A DNA stretch of 64,000 nt, from NCBI RefSeq assembly GCF_003732705.1, contig NZ_MOBR01000006.1:124001-188000 (forward strand). Reading direction: 5' to 3'. This document shows, piece after piece, positions 50,791-60,460 of this stretch. Below the pieces are notes generated by a model. It was not told the DNA's origin. It saw nothing but the letters and a program-made list of their open reading frames with translations, and ran no database searches. Position 1 is the stretch's first letter, and every line of letters begins with the position of its first letter. Source of the stretch: Pseudomonas frederiksbergensis (GTDB lineage: Bacteria; Pseudomonadota; Gammaproteobacteria; Pseudomonadales; Pseudomonadaceae). A program made the translations under genes and the position numbers.

Positions 50791-51711
50791 TCATTGCCCA
50801 TCCTGAGGTTCGAAAAAACGCTTGGCCTCTTCCAGATAGTCGCTGCGCCGTTCCGGGTCGAGCCAGTCGGCATAGGCATGGGCCAGTCGCTCGTGGGGCA
50901 GGGTGCGCAATAGCTGATTGATCTCGCTGATGGCCTGCCGACCTTGGGGAGTATTCGAGCAGCCGATGTAGGTGGAAATGTACTTGCCCGTGCCCTTGAC
51001 CGGGTAAAACACCAACTCGTTGTCAGCGATATGTTCCTGTTCAGCCAGGTAGCGGATCTCCGGCCAGTACCCCAACACCCCCAGCAAACGGCCCAGGCGC
51101 TGCATCTGCAACAGACTGCCCAGTGCGTCGTTTCCATAATGGAATGTCAGGCTACTGGCCGGCGCCTGCTTCAGTTGAGCGTCGAGGAATTGACCATAAC
51201 TGCGCTCGGCCACGGCACCGAGTTTCTGGCTGCCATTGGCCAGCAGTGCCGTCAGGTCGACTTCACCGTCCACCAGAAATGGTTCCAACTCCGGTTGATC
51301 TTCCTGGCGCACAGCAAGGCCATTGCTCACGGCCCGGAACACCGGAATGGAGAACGCGATCCACTGTTCCCGTTCCTTGCTCCAGATCAGTGAGGGATCG
51401 CAGGTGAAAGACTCTTCGCGCAGCATCTGCATGCCACGGGCCCGATTGACCCGCATCCGCGTGTGATCGTATTGCGGCATACCGGCGATCAACAGTGGCA
51501 TCAGTTGATCGACGACCCCCTGGCCTTTTTGCGGGCCTTCGAAGATCGTCAGTGGCGGTAAATCGCGCAGCAGCCAGATCAGCGTCTCTTTTGGAAGTGC
51601 CCAGGCGTGTGAGCTCAATCCGAGCAACAACAGCACCAGCGCAAACCGGCCGCTGGCGCGATGGATTAAGACCGAAAGCAGGCGCTTCAGCTTAGATGGC
51701 CCCGTCTTCAC
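50791..51711 (-). CDS. TIGR02285-like periplasmic binding protein
   Basis: This protein of about 306 residues is related to the substrate-binding family TIGR02285, with a signal peptide ending SSHAWA and motifs such as WLLRDLPPLTIFEGPQKGQGV, CDPSLIW and YGNDALGSLLQMQRLGRL. The ligand is unknown. The start is uncertain: the longest frame begins at 51774 inside the CoA transferase, and I prefer GTG 51711, which still overlaps its last 20 bases. Confidence 0.72.
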   Translation of the reverse strand: MKTGPSKLKRLLSVLIHRASGRFALVLLLLGLSSHAWALPKETLIWLLRDLPPLTIFEGPQKGQGVVDQLMPLLIAGMPQYDHTRMRVNRARGMQMLREESFTCDPSLIWSKEREQWIAFSIPVFRAVSNGLAVRQEDQPELEPFLVDGEVDLTALLANGSQKLGAVAERSYGQFLDAQLKQAPASSLTFHYGNDALGSLLQMQRLGRLLGVLGYWPEIRYLAEQEHIADNELVFYPVKGTGKYISTYIGCSNTPQGRQAISEINQLLRTLPHERLAHAYADWLDPERRSDYLEEAKRFFEPQDGQ

Positions 51712-52891
51712 GCAGCTTGGCGATCTGTCCCTTGTCGTAGCCAAGATCGTGAAGTACCTGCGCATTGTGCTCACCCAACTGCGGTCCGACCCATTCGGAA
51801 GTGCCGGGTGTCTCAGAGAGTTTCGGCACGATCCCCGGCATCTTGAAGTCCTTGCCGTCCGGCAGCTTGGCGTGCAGGAACATTTCCCGGGCCAGGTACT
51901 GCGGATCGCTGAGCATGTCTTCAGCGCTGAAGATCCGGCTGGCCGGGACGTCGGCCTGGTTCAACTGCTCGATCACACGGTCGAGTGGCAGCGAATTGAC
52001 CCAGCGATCGATCACCCCATAAATCTCGTCACGACGGCTGTCGCGGCCATCGTTGCTGGCCAACACCGGATCGTTGGCCAAATCTTCGCGACCGATGATC
52101 AGCATGAAACGCTTGAAGATCGCATCGCCATTGGCACCGATCTGCACGTGCTTGCCGTCGGCACTGGTGTGGATGGAGGAGGGTGTGATGCCGGGCATGA
52201 TGTTGCCGGTGCGTTCGCGAATGAAGCCGAACACATCGAACTCAGGGACCATGCTTTCCATCATGGCGAAGATCGCTTCATACAGCGCCACGTCCACCAC
52301 CTGGCCCAGACCGCCGTTCACCTCGCGATGACGCAGGGCCATCAACGCGCCGATCACGCCCCACAGCGCAGCAATCGAATCGCCGATGGAGATCCCGGTG
52401 CGCACCGGTGGCCGGTCCTCGAAACCCGTGATGTAGCGCAGGCCGCCCATGGATTCACCGACCGCACCAAACCCCGGTTGGTCTTTCATCGGCCCGGTCT
52501 GGCCGAAGCCCGACAGGCGCACCATCACCAGTTTCGGATTGAGCGCATGTAAAACTTCCCACCCCAGGCCGAGCTTTTCCAACACGCCGGGGCGAAAATT
52601 CTCGATCAGGATGTCGGCTTCGCTGAGCAGTTTTTTCAGGATCTCCAGGCCATCCGGGTGCTTGAGGTTCAGGGTCAGGGACTTTTTGTTACGTGCCTGG
52701 ACGAACCACCACAGGGAGGTGCCTTCATACAACTTGCGCCATTTGCGCAACGGATCTCCGCCATCCGGGGATTCGACCTTGATCACTTCAGCGCCGAACT
52801 CGCCGCAAATGCGCGAGGCAAACGGCCCGGCAATCAACGTACCCAATTCGATGACTTTCAGACCTGAGAGCGGTTTTCCGGTGAATGACAT
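51692..52891 (-). CDS. CaiB/BaiF family CoA transferase (formyl-CoA transferase-like)
   Basis: This 399-residue class III CoA transferase has the family start PLSGLKVIELGTLIAGPFASRIC, the NLKHPDGLE region, RLSGFGQTGP and the acidic site in GISIGDSIAALWG. Family members move CoA between carboxylic acids such as formate, oxalate or carnitine. The substrate is not predictable. It is divergent from yaeQ. Confidence 0.92.
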   Translation of the reverse strand: MSFTGKPLSGLKVIELGTLIAGPFASRICGEFGAEVIKVESPDGGDPLRKWRKLYEGTSLWWFVQARNKKSLTLNLKHPDGLEILKKLLSEADILIENFRPGVLEKLGLGWEVLHALNPKLVMVRLSGFGQTGPMKDQPGFGAVGESMGGLRYITGFEDRPPVRTGISIGDSIAALWGVIGALMALRHREVNGGLGQVVDVALYEAIFAMMESMVPEFDVFGFIRERTGNIMPGITPSSIHTSADGKHVQIGANGDAIFKRFMLIIGREDLANDPVLASNDGRDSRRDEIYGVIDRWVNSLPLDRVIEQLNQADVPASRIFSAEDMLSDPQYLAREMFLHAKLPDGKDFKMPGIVPKLSETPGTSEWVGPQLGEHNAQVLHDLGYDKGQIAKLREDGAI

Positions 52892-53037
52892 GCGCGATCC
52901 TGTAGGACAAAGTCGTGTGAGTAGTGCGTTTTAACATAGCCGCGTGTCAGTCGCCCAAAGTTGATGGTCGTCAATTCTCAGATTGCCTACCGCATCGGTT
53001 AGACTTGCCGCCTTTCCTCGTATCAAGAAGCCCGTTC

Positions 53038-53580
53038 ATGGCCCAGCCGTCCACGACCTACAAGTTTGAACTGAACCTTACCGACCTCGACCGCAGTGTC
53101 TACGAGAGCGTGAAGCAGACCATCGCCCGTCACCCTTCGGAAACCGAAGAGCGCATGACCGTGCGGCTGCTGGCCTACGCCTTCTGGTACAACGAGCAGC
53201 TGTCGTTTGGTCGCGGTCTGTCAGACGTGGATGAACCGGCCCTGTGGGAAAAGAGTCTGGATGACCGTGTCCTGCACTGGATCGAAGTCGGCCAGCCGGA
53301 CGCCGATCGCCTGACCTGGTGCTCGCGCCGCACCGAGCGCACCAGCCTGCTGGCCTACGGCAGCCTGCGGGTCTGGGAAACCAAAGTGATCCCGGCGATC
53401 AAGAACCTGAAAAACGTGCACATCGCCGCCGTTCCCCAGGACATCCTGGAAACCCTGGCCAAAGACATGCCCCGCGTTATCAAGTGGGACGTGATGATCA
53501 GCGAAGGGACGATTTTCGTCACCGATGACCGTGGTCAGCACGAAGTCCAATTGCAGTGGCTGAGCGGCGAACGCGGCTGA
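53038..53580 (+). CDS. yaeQ: YaeQ family protein
   Basis: This 180-residue protein has the YaeQ core (YKFELNLTDLDRSVYES, HPSETEERMTVRLLAYA) related to the PD-(D/E)XK nuclease fold. In E. coli it suppresses loss of RfaH, so a transcription-related role was proposed. ATG 53038 was chosen over an upstream frame. recJ follows on the same strand after 66 bases. Confidence 0.9.
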   Translation: MAQPSTTYKFELNLTDLDRSVYESVKQTIARHPSETEERMTVRLLAYAFWYNEQLSFGRGLSDVDEPALWEKSLDDRVLHWIEVGQPDADRLTWCSRRTERTSLLAYGSLRVWETKVIPAIKNLKNVHIAAVPQDILETLAKDMPRVIKWDVMISEGTIFVTDDRGQHEVQLQWLSGERG

Positions 53581-53646
53581 TTATTCGCCGTTACTACGCG
53601 TCATCCGGTTTTATCCTACGTATTCAAGAGAAGCACCTGTCACCCC

Positions 53647-55356
53647 ATGCGCATCGAACCTCGCCTGTTGCCCGACACCCTGCCATTCCTTGGTGATCTG
53701 CCGCCGCTGTTGACCCGTCTGTACGCGGCGCGAGGCGTGCAAAACGAGGCTGAACTGGACAAGAGCCTGGCGCGGCTGATTCCGTTCCAGCAGCTCAAAG
53801 GCATCGATGCGGCGGTGGATCTGCTGGTAACGGCGCTGGAGCAGCGTCAGCGAATTCTGATCGTCGGCGATTTCGATGCTGATGGCGCGACCGCCAGCAC
53901 CGTCGGCGTGCTCGGCTTGCGCCTGCTGGGCGCGGCCCATGTCGATTATCTGGTGCCGAACCGTTTCGAGTACGGCTACGGCCTGACCCCGGAAATCGTC
54001 GAAGTGGCGCTGACCCGCACCCCGCAACTGCTGATCACCGTGGACAACGGCATCTCCAGCGTCGAAGGCGTGGCCGCGGCGAAAAAGGCCGGGCTCCAGG
54101 TGTTGGTCACCGACCACCACTTGCCTGGCGATGAACTGCCGCTGGCCGATGCGATCGTCAATCCGAACCAGCCTGGTTGCGAGTTTCCGAGCAAGGCGCT
54201 GGCCGGCGTCGGGGTGATTTTCTATGTGCTGATGGCCCTGCGCGCGCGTCTGCGCAGCCTCGGTTGGTATGAAAGCCAGCCGCAGCCGAACATCGGCGAA
54301 CTGCTGGATCTGGTGGCGCTGGGCAGTGTCGCCGACGTGGTGCCGCTGGATGCCAACAACCGGATTCTGGTGCACCAGGGGCTGGAGCGGATTCGCGCCG
54401 GTCGCGCGCGGCCCGGCATCAAGGCCATCCTTGAGGTCGCCAAGCGGGAACCGGCGCGCATCACCTCCACCGACCTGGGTTTTATCGTCGGCCCGCGCCT
54501 GAACGCGGCGGGACGCCTGGATGACATGAGCCTGGGCATTGAATGCCTGCTCACCGAAGACGCCGGCCTCGCCCGGGAAATGGCGGGCCAGCTCGACGGC
54601 ATGAATCAGGACCGCAAATCCATCGAGCAGGGCATGCAGCGTGAGGCGCTGGCTCAGCTCAAGGATCTGCCGGTGGAATCGATGCCGTTCGGCTTGTGCC
54701 TGTTCGACCCCGAGTGGCACCAGGGCGTGATCGGCATCCTCGCCTCGCGGATGAAAGAGCGCTATTTCCGCCCGACGATTGCCTTTGCCGATGCCGGCGA
54801 TGGCTTGCTCAAGGGCTCGGGGCGTTCGGTTCAAGGCTTCCATATTCGCGACGCCTTGAGCGTGGTGGCGGCGCAGCATCCGAACCTGATCAGCAAGTAC
54901 GGCGGCCACGCGATGGCGGCGGGTTTGACCTTGCCGGAAGCGAATTTTCCGCTGTTCGCCGAAGCTTTTGACGCTGAAGTGCGTAGGCAATTGCGCGAAG
55001 AAGACCTGACCGGGCGACTGTTGTCGGACGGCACCCTGGCGGTCGAGGAGTTTCACCTGGAACTGGCCCGCGCCCTGCGCCACGCCGGTCCTTGGGGACA
55101 ACACTTCCCGGAGCCGCTGTTTCACGGGGTGTTCCAGTTGGTCGAGCAGCGGGTGGTCGGCGAGCGGCACCTTAAAGTGGTGCTGAAAAGTGAGTGCGGT
55201 TCGGTGAAGCTGGATGGCATCGCTTTTGGTATCGACCGCGACATTTGGCCTAACCCGACCATTAAATGGGTGGAATTGGCCTACAAACTCGACCTCAACG
55301 AGTTTCGCGGGAATGAGACGGTGCAACTGATGATTGCCCATATCGAACCGCGTTGA
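53647..55356 (+). CDS. recJ: Single-stranded-DNA exonuclease RecJ
   Basis: RecJ degrades single-stranded DNA 5' to 3' in recombination and mismatch repair. The 569-residue protein has the metal motifs GDFDADGATA (residues 74-83) and the DHH at 156-158 (VTDHHLPG), the DHHA1 domain with GRSVQGFHI and GGHAMAAG, and a C-terminal OB fold. All catalytic motifs are intact. Confidence 0.98.
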   Translation: MRIEPRLLPDTLPFLGDLPPLLTRLYAARGVQNEAELDKSLARLIPFQQLKGIDAAVDLLVTALEQRQRILIVGDFDADGATASTVGVLGLRLLGAAHVDYLVPNRFEYGYGLTPEIVEVALTRTPQLLITVDNGISSVEGVAAAKKAGLQVLVTDHHLPGDELPLADAIVNPNQPGCEFPSKALAGVGVIFYVLMALRARLRSLGWYESQPQPNIGELLDLVALGSVADVVPLDANNRILVHQGLERIRAGRARPGIKAILEVAKREPARITSTDLGFIVGPRLNAAGRLDDMSLGIECLLTEDAGLAREMAGQLDGMNQDRKSIEQGMQREALAQLKDLPVESMPFGLCLFDPEWHQGVIGILASRMKERYFRPTIAFADAGDGLLKGSGRSVQGFHIRDALSVVAAQHPNLISKYGGHAMAAGLTLPEANFPLFAEAFDAEVRRQLREEDLTGRLLSDGTLAVEEFHLELARALRHAGPWGQHFPEPLFHGVFQLVEQRVVGERHLKVVLKSECGSVKLDGIAFGIDRDIWPNPTIKWVELAYKLDLNEFRGNETVQLMIAHIEPR

Positions 55357-55360
55357 TCCC

Positions 55361-55452
55361 TTTGCGGGCAAGCCTCGCTCCTACAGGATTTGTGGCGTGC
55401 GCCAATCATTCGGACGCCGCCAAACCTGTAGGAGCGAGGCTTGCCCGCGAAA
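55361..55452. repeat. REP pair
   Basis: TTTGCGGGCAAGCCTCGCTC and its inverted copy lie after recJ. Confidence 0.9.
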
Positions 55453-55651
55453 GCGATCTTTCTGGCACCGAATCCTCAGGAACCCTCCCTCATCCCCCGT
55501 TGTCGACTAGGCTCTAAGCACTGCTTGATTGGCCTTGTGACGTCTTGTCGAATTTTTTACCCGCGGGGGCGGGTGTTGCACCTTTTTCCTGTCACTCGTC
55601 GACTTTTCAAACAGAACCCTGGAGCCTGCCCACTGATTCGAGAGGTGCCCC

Positions 55652-56758
55652 ATGAGTCTGCTGCTTGAACCCTATACCCTTCGCCAATTGACCCTGCTCA
55701 ACCGCATTGCCGTATCGCCAATGTGCCAGTACTCGAGCGTCGATGGCCTGGCCAACGACTGGCACCTGGTGCACCTCGGCAGTCGCGCGGTCGGCGGGGC
55801 CGGTCTGATTTTTACCGAAGCCACGGCGGTGACTGCCGATGGTCGCATCACCGCCGAGGACCTCGGCCTGTGGAACGACGAACAGATTGAACCGTTGCAA
55901 CGCATCACCCGGTTTATCGCCGCCCAAGGTGCCGTAGCCGGTATTCAACTGGCCCACGCCGGGCGCAAGGCCAGCACCCATCGGCCGTGGATCGGCAAGC
56001 ACGGTAGCCTTAAACCCGACGACGGCGGCTGGACCCCGGTCGGGCCTTCGCCGATTGCCTTCGACCCACAACACACACCGCCTAAACAACTCGATGAAGG
56101 GCAGATTGCAGAAGTCATCCAGGCCTTTGTTGAATCAGCCAAACGCGCGCTGACCGCCGGTTTCAAAGTGGTCGAGATTCACGCGGCTCACGGTTATCTG
56201 CTGCACCAGTTTCTGTCGCCCCTGAGCAATCAGCGGCGCGATCAATATGGTGGCTCGTTCGAGAATCGCATCCGGCTGGTGCTGCAAGTCACCGAAGCGG
56301 TGCGCGCGGTCTGGCCTGAAGAGTTGCCGCTGTTCGTGCGGGTATCGGCGACGGACTGGGTGGAAGATGGCTGGAACCCGGATGAAACCGTGGAGCTGGC
56401 ACGACGCCTCAAAGACCTGGGCGTGGATTTGATCGACGTCTCGTCGGGCGGCACGGCGGCCAATGCGGAAATTCCTACAGGACCGGGTTATCAAACCCGC
56501 TTCGCTGAGCGCGTGCGTAAGGAGTCAGGCATCGCCACCGGCACCGTGGGCATGATTACCGAGCCAGCGCAGGCTGAGCACATTCTGCGGACCTGTCAGG
56601 CGGACATCATCTTCCTGGCCCGTGAGTTGTTGCGCGATCCGTACTGGCCGTTGCATGCCGATGATGATTTGGGTGGACGCAAAGCGGTGTGGCCGGCGCA
56701 GTATCAGCGGGCGACCCATCGGGACCAGCCGATTCATGAGTCGGATTTACGGGATTGA
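55652..56758 (+). CDS. Old yellow enzyme family oxidoreductase (XenA/YqjM type)
   Basis: This 368-residue FMN protein reduces activated alkenes with NADPH or NADH. It has the YqjM/XenA-class signatures: Cys25 in SPMCQYSS, AHAGRKAS, and the catalytic HAAHGYLLHQFLSP with its His pair. Xenobiotic reductases of this class act on nitro compounds and enones. It is close to P. aeruginosa genes next to recJ. A terminator follows directly. Confidence 0.92.
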   Translation: MSLLLEPYTLRQLTLLNRIAVSPMCQYSSVDGLANDWHLVHLGSRAVGGAGLIFTEATAVTADGRITAEDLGLWNDEQIEPLQRITRFIAAQGAVAGIQLAHAGRKASTHRPWIGKHGSLKPDDGGWTPVGPSPIAFDPQHTPPKQLDEGQIAEVIQAFVESAKRALTAGFKVVEIHAAHGYLLHQFLSPLSNQRRDQYGGSFENRIRLVLQVTEAVRAVWPEELPLFVRVSATDWVEDGWNPDETVELARRLKDLGVDLIDVSSGGTAANAEIPTGPGYQTRFAERVRKESGIATGTVGMITEPAQAEHILRTCQADIIFLARELLRDPYWPLHADDDLGGRKAVWPAQYQRATHRDQPIHESDLRD

Positions 56759-56774
56759 GTGATGCTGTAAAAAC

Positions 56775-56806
56775 AAAAAGCCCCGGCCGGGTTGGTCGGG
56801 GCTTTT
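56775..56806 (+). terminator. Rho-independent terminator after the OYE gene
   Basis: AAAAGCCCCGGCC GGGTT GGTCGGGGCTTTT forms a strong stem, 17 bases after the stop. Confidence 0.92.
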
Positions 56807-56845
56807 GCGTTTCTGTGCCGGGGTTTTTTGTTGTCTGTCAGGCCG

Positions 56846-56940
56846 TCTTCGCGGGCAAGCCTCGCTCCTACAGGGTTGCGTCGCGCCTCAATTACGCGAA
56901 CGACACAAAACCCGTAGGAGCGAGGCTTGCCCGCGAAGAG
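56846..56940. repeat. REP pair
   Basis: CGTCTTCGCGGGCAAGCCTC and its inverted copy lie between the convergent OYE and opgD genes. Confidence 0.9.
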
Positions 56941-56964
56941 GCCCGCCCAAACAACCCCCTAATA

Positions 56965-58590
56965 TCAGGTGTACTTACGCTTCTCCGGCGCCGGCGGGAA
57001 ATACTGGTACAGCCAGGTTTCACTCAACGTCCGGTCATTGGTGCGGATAAACAACCGCAGCTCCACCGGCGCGACGCTGTCATTGGTCGGGACCCAGTCA
57101 AACGTAATCCGATACCCTTTGATGTCATCGAGCACCAGCACGTTGAAGTCCTTCACCTCGCCATTCGAGCACGTGACCACAGGCTCGATCGCCGCACCTT
57201 CCGGCAAACGGTCCAGACCGCCACCGGTGAAGTCCACCGCAAAGCGACGAGCCCAGACTTCCGGGTAATGCTCGCCCGGCGCCCAGCCTTCGATAAAGCC
57301 GCCCATCCCCGAACGGGTCGCGTTGACCCGCGCGAGCGGTGTACTGACTGGCGGCAGTGCGCTCCAGTACAGCTTGTAGCCGTAGTTCAGCGAGTCGCCG
57401 GCGGCCACCGGTTTTTTCGGCGTCCAGAACGCGACGATGTTATCCAGGGTTTCGCCGGTTGTAGGAATTTCCAGCAGGTCGATAGAGCCTTCGCCCCACT
57501 CGGTTGTCGGTTCTACCCACAGGCTCGGGCGCTTGCTGTACCAGTCGACAGTATCTTGATAACTGGCGAACTCGTGATCGGTCTGCACCAGGCCGAAACC
57601 TTTCGGGTTGGTGTCGGCGAAGGCGTTGAACTGCAAGGTCGCCGGGTTGTTCAGTGGACGGCAGATCCACTCGCCGTTACCGCGCCACATGGCCAGCCGA
57701 TCGGAGTCGTGGATTTGCGGGTGGATGGTGTCGCACATGCGACGTTCGTGGGTGCCGCAACTGAACATGCTGGTCATCGGCGAGATGCCCAGTTGTTCGA
57801 TGGCGGTGCGCGCATTGATGTGTGCGTCGATGCCCATGACCACCTGACTGGCCTGGCAATCGATGTCGAAACGGTAGGCACCGGTGGCGCTCGGCGAATC
57901 GAGCAGGGCGTAGACCACGAAGCGAGTGCTGTCCTTATCCGGCGTCTCGAACCAGAACTTGGTGAAGTCCGGGAATTCCTCACGCTTCTTGGCGTAAGTG
58001 TCGATCGCCAGCCCTCGGGCCGACAGGCCATATTGGCCAGATGCATCCACCGCGCGGAAATAGCTGGCGCCGAGGAAAGACAACACATCGTGCTTGTCCA
58101 GTTCCGGGGCCTTGAACAACTTGAACCCGGAAAACCCGAGGTCGCCGGTGAGCTGCTTGGTGTCGACCGTGGTTTTTTCATAGTTGAACAGTGACGGGCG
58201 GAAATGCACTTCCCGCGCCTGACGCGTCTTGGGATCGACGCTGAACATGCGCACAGGCTGCTTGAACCCCATACCGACGTGGAAAAACTGCACGTCCAGC
58301 TGACCGTTCAACTCATTCCACAGCGAATGCTTGCCGTCGTACTGGATCGCATTGAATTGTTGCGGCGCCATGGTCGCCAGCGTCGGCGGCAGCACCTGCT
58401 TGGTGTCTTGATAACGATTGCCGGCGAGCTGCTTGGCCTGGATCTTCAGCGCTTCGAAGTCGAACGCCTGCGCGTCGCCATCCGCCGCGCCATTCCCGGC
58501 CCAAGCGCGTGCGGCCAGCAGGCCGGTGGCCGATAAACCGGTATAGGCAGCGATAGCCATGGACGCTTTGAGCAAATTCCTGCGGTGCAT
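56965..58590 (-). CDS. opgD: Periplasmic glucan biosynthesis protein OpgD (MdoD)
   Basis: OpgD controls backbone structure of osmoregulated periplasmic glucans. The 541-residue protein has a twin-arginine signal peptide ([15 protein letters not shown] with RR at residues 3-4, cut near ARAWA) and the long beta-sandwich MdoG/MdoD domain. I chose ATG 58590, which begins the Tat signal; the 598-codon frame upstream of it is not credible. It is alone on its strand. Confidence 0.95.
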   Translation of the reverse strand: MHRRNLLKASMAIAAYTGLSATGLLAARAWAGNGAADGDAQAFDFEALKIQAKQLAGNRYQDTKQVLPPTLATMAPQQFNAIQYDGKHSLWNELNGQLDVQFFHVGMGFKQPVRMFSVDPKTRQAREVHFRPSLFNYEKTTVDTKQLTGDLGFSGFKLFKAPELDKHDVLSFLGASYFRAVDASGQYGLSARGLAIDTYAKKREEFPDFTKFWFETPDKDSTRFVVYALLDSPSATGAYRFDIDCQASQVVMGIDAHINARTAIEQLGISPMTSMFSCGTHERRMCDTIHPQIHDSDRLAMWRGNGEWICRPLNNPATLQFNAFADTNPKGFGLVQTDHEFASYQDTVDWYSKRPSLWVEPTTEWGEGSIDLLEIPTTGETLDNIVAFWTPKKPVAAGDSLNYGYKLYWSALPPVSTPLARVNATRSGMGGFIEGWAPGEHYPEVWARRFAVDFTGGGLDRLPEGAAIEPVVTCSNGEVKDFNVLVLDDIKGYRITFDWVPTNDSVAPVELRLFIRTNDRTLSETWLYQYFPPAPEKRKYT

Positions 58591-59006
58591 AAGTACAACC
58601 TGTCGTGAACAATCCCGCGCCGTACCTGGCACTGCTGGATCAAAAATGGAGGTTCGGACATGCCTTCGGCCAAACGCAACGGACTCTAAACAGATGCCAA
58701 ATAGCTTAAACCGTTCGGTCCCGGAGAAAAAATGATTGATAGCACGACCACGTTGCGGCAATGAAACAAGACATGTCCGGTAACGTTTCCCACAGTACTT
58801 TCTGTTTTATAAGGCATTTGTGCCTTTTTCGACTAATTACTCTAAAAACCGCTTTTCAGCGCCGATTTAATTCCTATCCTATGGGCATAGCCGGTTTCGG
58901 CCCTTCAGGCCGGCGGGTTCAGCACGCACCAAGCGACGGCTGAAAAAAGTGGTAGGGCGATGCGGTTTTCTGAAGTTTTCTTTGACGTATTAGAAGGACA
59001 TCGTCC
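58591..59006. other. opgD upstream region
   Basis: This 416-base gap holds no gene I can support. It has a terminator-like hairpin AAGGCA TTTG TGCCTTTTT at 58811-58829, AT-richer sequence around 58770-58870, and a second stem near 58888-58917 (CGGCCCTTCAGGCCG). It probably holds divergent promoters for opgD and the small gene that follows. Confidence 0.5.
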
Positions 59007-59192
59007 ATGTCGAAAGTACAAGGCATCACCGAACTGTTAGGAATCTTCCCGTGCCTGTCCTCAGGTCGGCGCAGGCGTCGGCTCAATTCGGAGGAAATGA
59101 AATTGGTGGAGCGGTATCGGGAATTGTCCGAGAGTGATCGGATTGCGATGAGGTATCTGGTGGATGCGATGAGGAGTGTTTCGCGGTTTTGA
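59007..59192 (+). CDS. Small conserved basic protein (61 residues), function unknown
   Basis: This 61-residue protein (MSKVQGITELLGIFPCL...) has a basic stretch GRRRRRL followed by two helices with the pattern LSESDRIAMRYLVDAMRSV. AAGGA at 58994-58998 lies 8 bases before the ATG. It looks like a real small gene conserved in Pseudomonas, but I cannot name a function. Confidence 0.65.
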   Translation: MSKVQGITELLGIFPCLSSGRRRRRLNSEEMKLVERYRELSESDRIAMRYLVDAMRSVSRF

Positions 59193-59237
59193 GGAGGGGA
59201 TTTGGCCGTGACGCTGTGTTGCGGCCGTTACGCAATC

Positions 59238-59369
59238 TGTAGCAGCTGGCGAAGCCTGCGTTCGGCTGCGAAGCAGTCGTGAATTCAGGTGGCGCGGTGT
59301 ACCTGATATACCACGCACTCAGGTTTACGACTGCTGCGCAGCCGAACGCAGGCTTCGCCAGCTGCTACA
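59238..59369. repeat. Long palindrome, TAGCAGCTGGCG type
   Basis: TGTAGCAGCTGGCGAAGCCT and its inverted copy enclose an inner CTGCGAAGCAGTCG. The inner word matches the palindrome at 37027-37166, though the outer arms differ. Confidence 0.88.
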
Positions 59370-59445
59370 AATCTTGGCTCGTCTGAGCTAAGTGGCGTCA
59401 GGCAAAAAAGCCAACCTTTCAGCAGGAAAAGAGTAGGAAATAATT

Positions 59446-59595
59446 ATGAGCAATGAGGACGAAATTCCGATCCCGGAACCAAAAGACGAATGTCACGATG
59501 CGGCCGTTCCCGATCAGTTTGAAGACGCTCGAGGTAAAGCGGATATCAAATGGCGGACCGACGAATTGATGCTGCTGTTACGAGGGGAGGATTGA
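59446..59595 (+). CDS. Small acidic protein (49 residues), function unknown
   Basis: ATG 59446 to TGA 59595 encodes an acidic 49-residue protein beginning MSNEDEIPIPEPKDE and ending LMLLLRGED. TAGGAAA lies 6-12 bases before the ATG. A terminator follows at 59637-59670. It is adjacent to the BRO-N gene on the opposite strand. I do not recognise a family. Confidence 0.5.
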   Translation: MSNEDEIPIPEPKDECHDAAVPDQFEDARGKADIKWRTDELMLLLRGED

Positions 59596-59636
59596 TATTT
59601 GGCAAGGAGGCACGGAAATTTGAGAGATCGACTAAC

Positions 59637-59670
59637 CAAAGGGGCGGACGGTGAAGTCTGCCCCTTTTTC
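59637..59670 (+). terminator. Rho-independent terminator between convergent small gene and BRO-N gene
   Basis: AAAGGGGCGGAC and GTCTGCCCCTTTTT form a stem with a T tail. It could serve both strands. Confidence 0.8.
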
Positions 59671-59687
59671 ATTTGTTCACCCTACCC

Positions 59688-60188
59688 TTAACTGCAAGTG
59701 CCCATGATCTTGAATGGCTTCTGTACCTGCATGAGATCAGGCATATCCCGCCACTTGATCCAGGCCTGATGCTGCCAGTGCAACAGCGGCACTGAGATGC
59801 CGGCCCACTGCAACGAACTCAGGCTCGGAATGTTATCCACAGATGCCGCGCTCGACTCACGCAGCATCGGGATGACTTCGTTGCTCAACCATTGGCGCAG
59901 GTTGCGGTTTTCCGGGATGAAATGGTGGATCAGAAGGGCGTACATCCCTGACTCGCTGACCATGAGGGATTCGACGGTGTTGCCGCTTTTCAGCAGCCGG
60001 ACGTTTCGACGCTGATCGGGATCGAGTTTCAGGGTGAGGCGTTCGTCCATGGGGCGGCCCATCAAGCGACCGAGGTCGTGGACGCAGAACCAGGCTTGGT
60101 TGTCTTGCATGAGGGTGTGGAGGAAGCGGTTGTGGCGGGTGAAGACTGTGGGGATGAAGTAAGGCGAATTTTGAGCGTGCTTAGGCAT
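59688..60188 (-). CDS. BRO-N domain protein (phage antirepressor-like)
   Basis: This 166-residue protein has an N-terminal BRO-N domain (about 15-120, with WFCVHDLGRLMGRPMDERL, SESGMYALLIHH and LRQWLSNEVIPMLRE) but no C-terminal DNA-binding or KilA domain of the larger phage antirepressors. Related proteins are found in phages and in bacterial accessory regions. GGAAG lies about 9 bases before ATG 60188. It has a hairpin-rich leader upstream. Confidence 0.85.
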   Translation of the reverse strand: MPKHAQNSPYFIPTVFTRHNRFLHTLMQDNQAWFCVHDLGRLMGRPMDERLTLKLDPDQRRNVRLLKSGNTVESLMVSESGMYALLIHHFIPENRNLRQWLSNEVIPMLRESSAASVDNIPSLSSLQWAGISVPLLHWQHQAWIKWRDMPDLMQVQKPFKIMGTCS

Positions 60189-60460
60189 GAAGGTAACTTC
60201 CGTTTTGATCAGGAAAGTCGCCACCAACCCTTCGACAGGTTGGGTGGCGGACCGAGTGGCGTTCGAAGTCGGGATACTTCCTGTCAAAACGGCAAAGCCG
60301 GAAGGCCCGCGCCACACGGCCCACCATAAAGCAGAACTATAGGCACGAAACAGCCGTAGTTCTATGGAGGGCACGCAAGCACCGTTTTGACTTTTTCCGG
60401 CTTCGACCCCGGGTCGCTGATTTGGCAGCGACGAGGTAAAGCCTATCGTCCAGGCGCTCG
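60189..60460 (-). promoter_or_regulatory. Hairpin-rich leader of the BRO-N gene
   Basis: On the minus strand the region upstream of the BRO-N gene folds into several stems: GGCGC/GCGCC, GTCGCTG CCAAAT CAGCGAC, and AGAACTA/TAGTTCT. It also has a GCGGGCCTTCCGGCTTTGCC word resembling the GGGCGC...CCGGCTTTGC part of the DUF6124 leader. The frame stays open into the BRO-N gene but the upstream part does not look like protein. A regulatory RNA leader is my inference. Confidence 0.45.
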
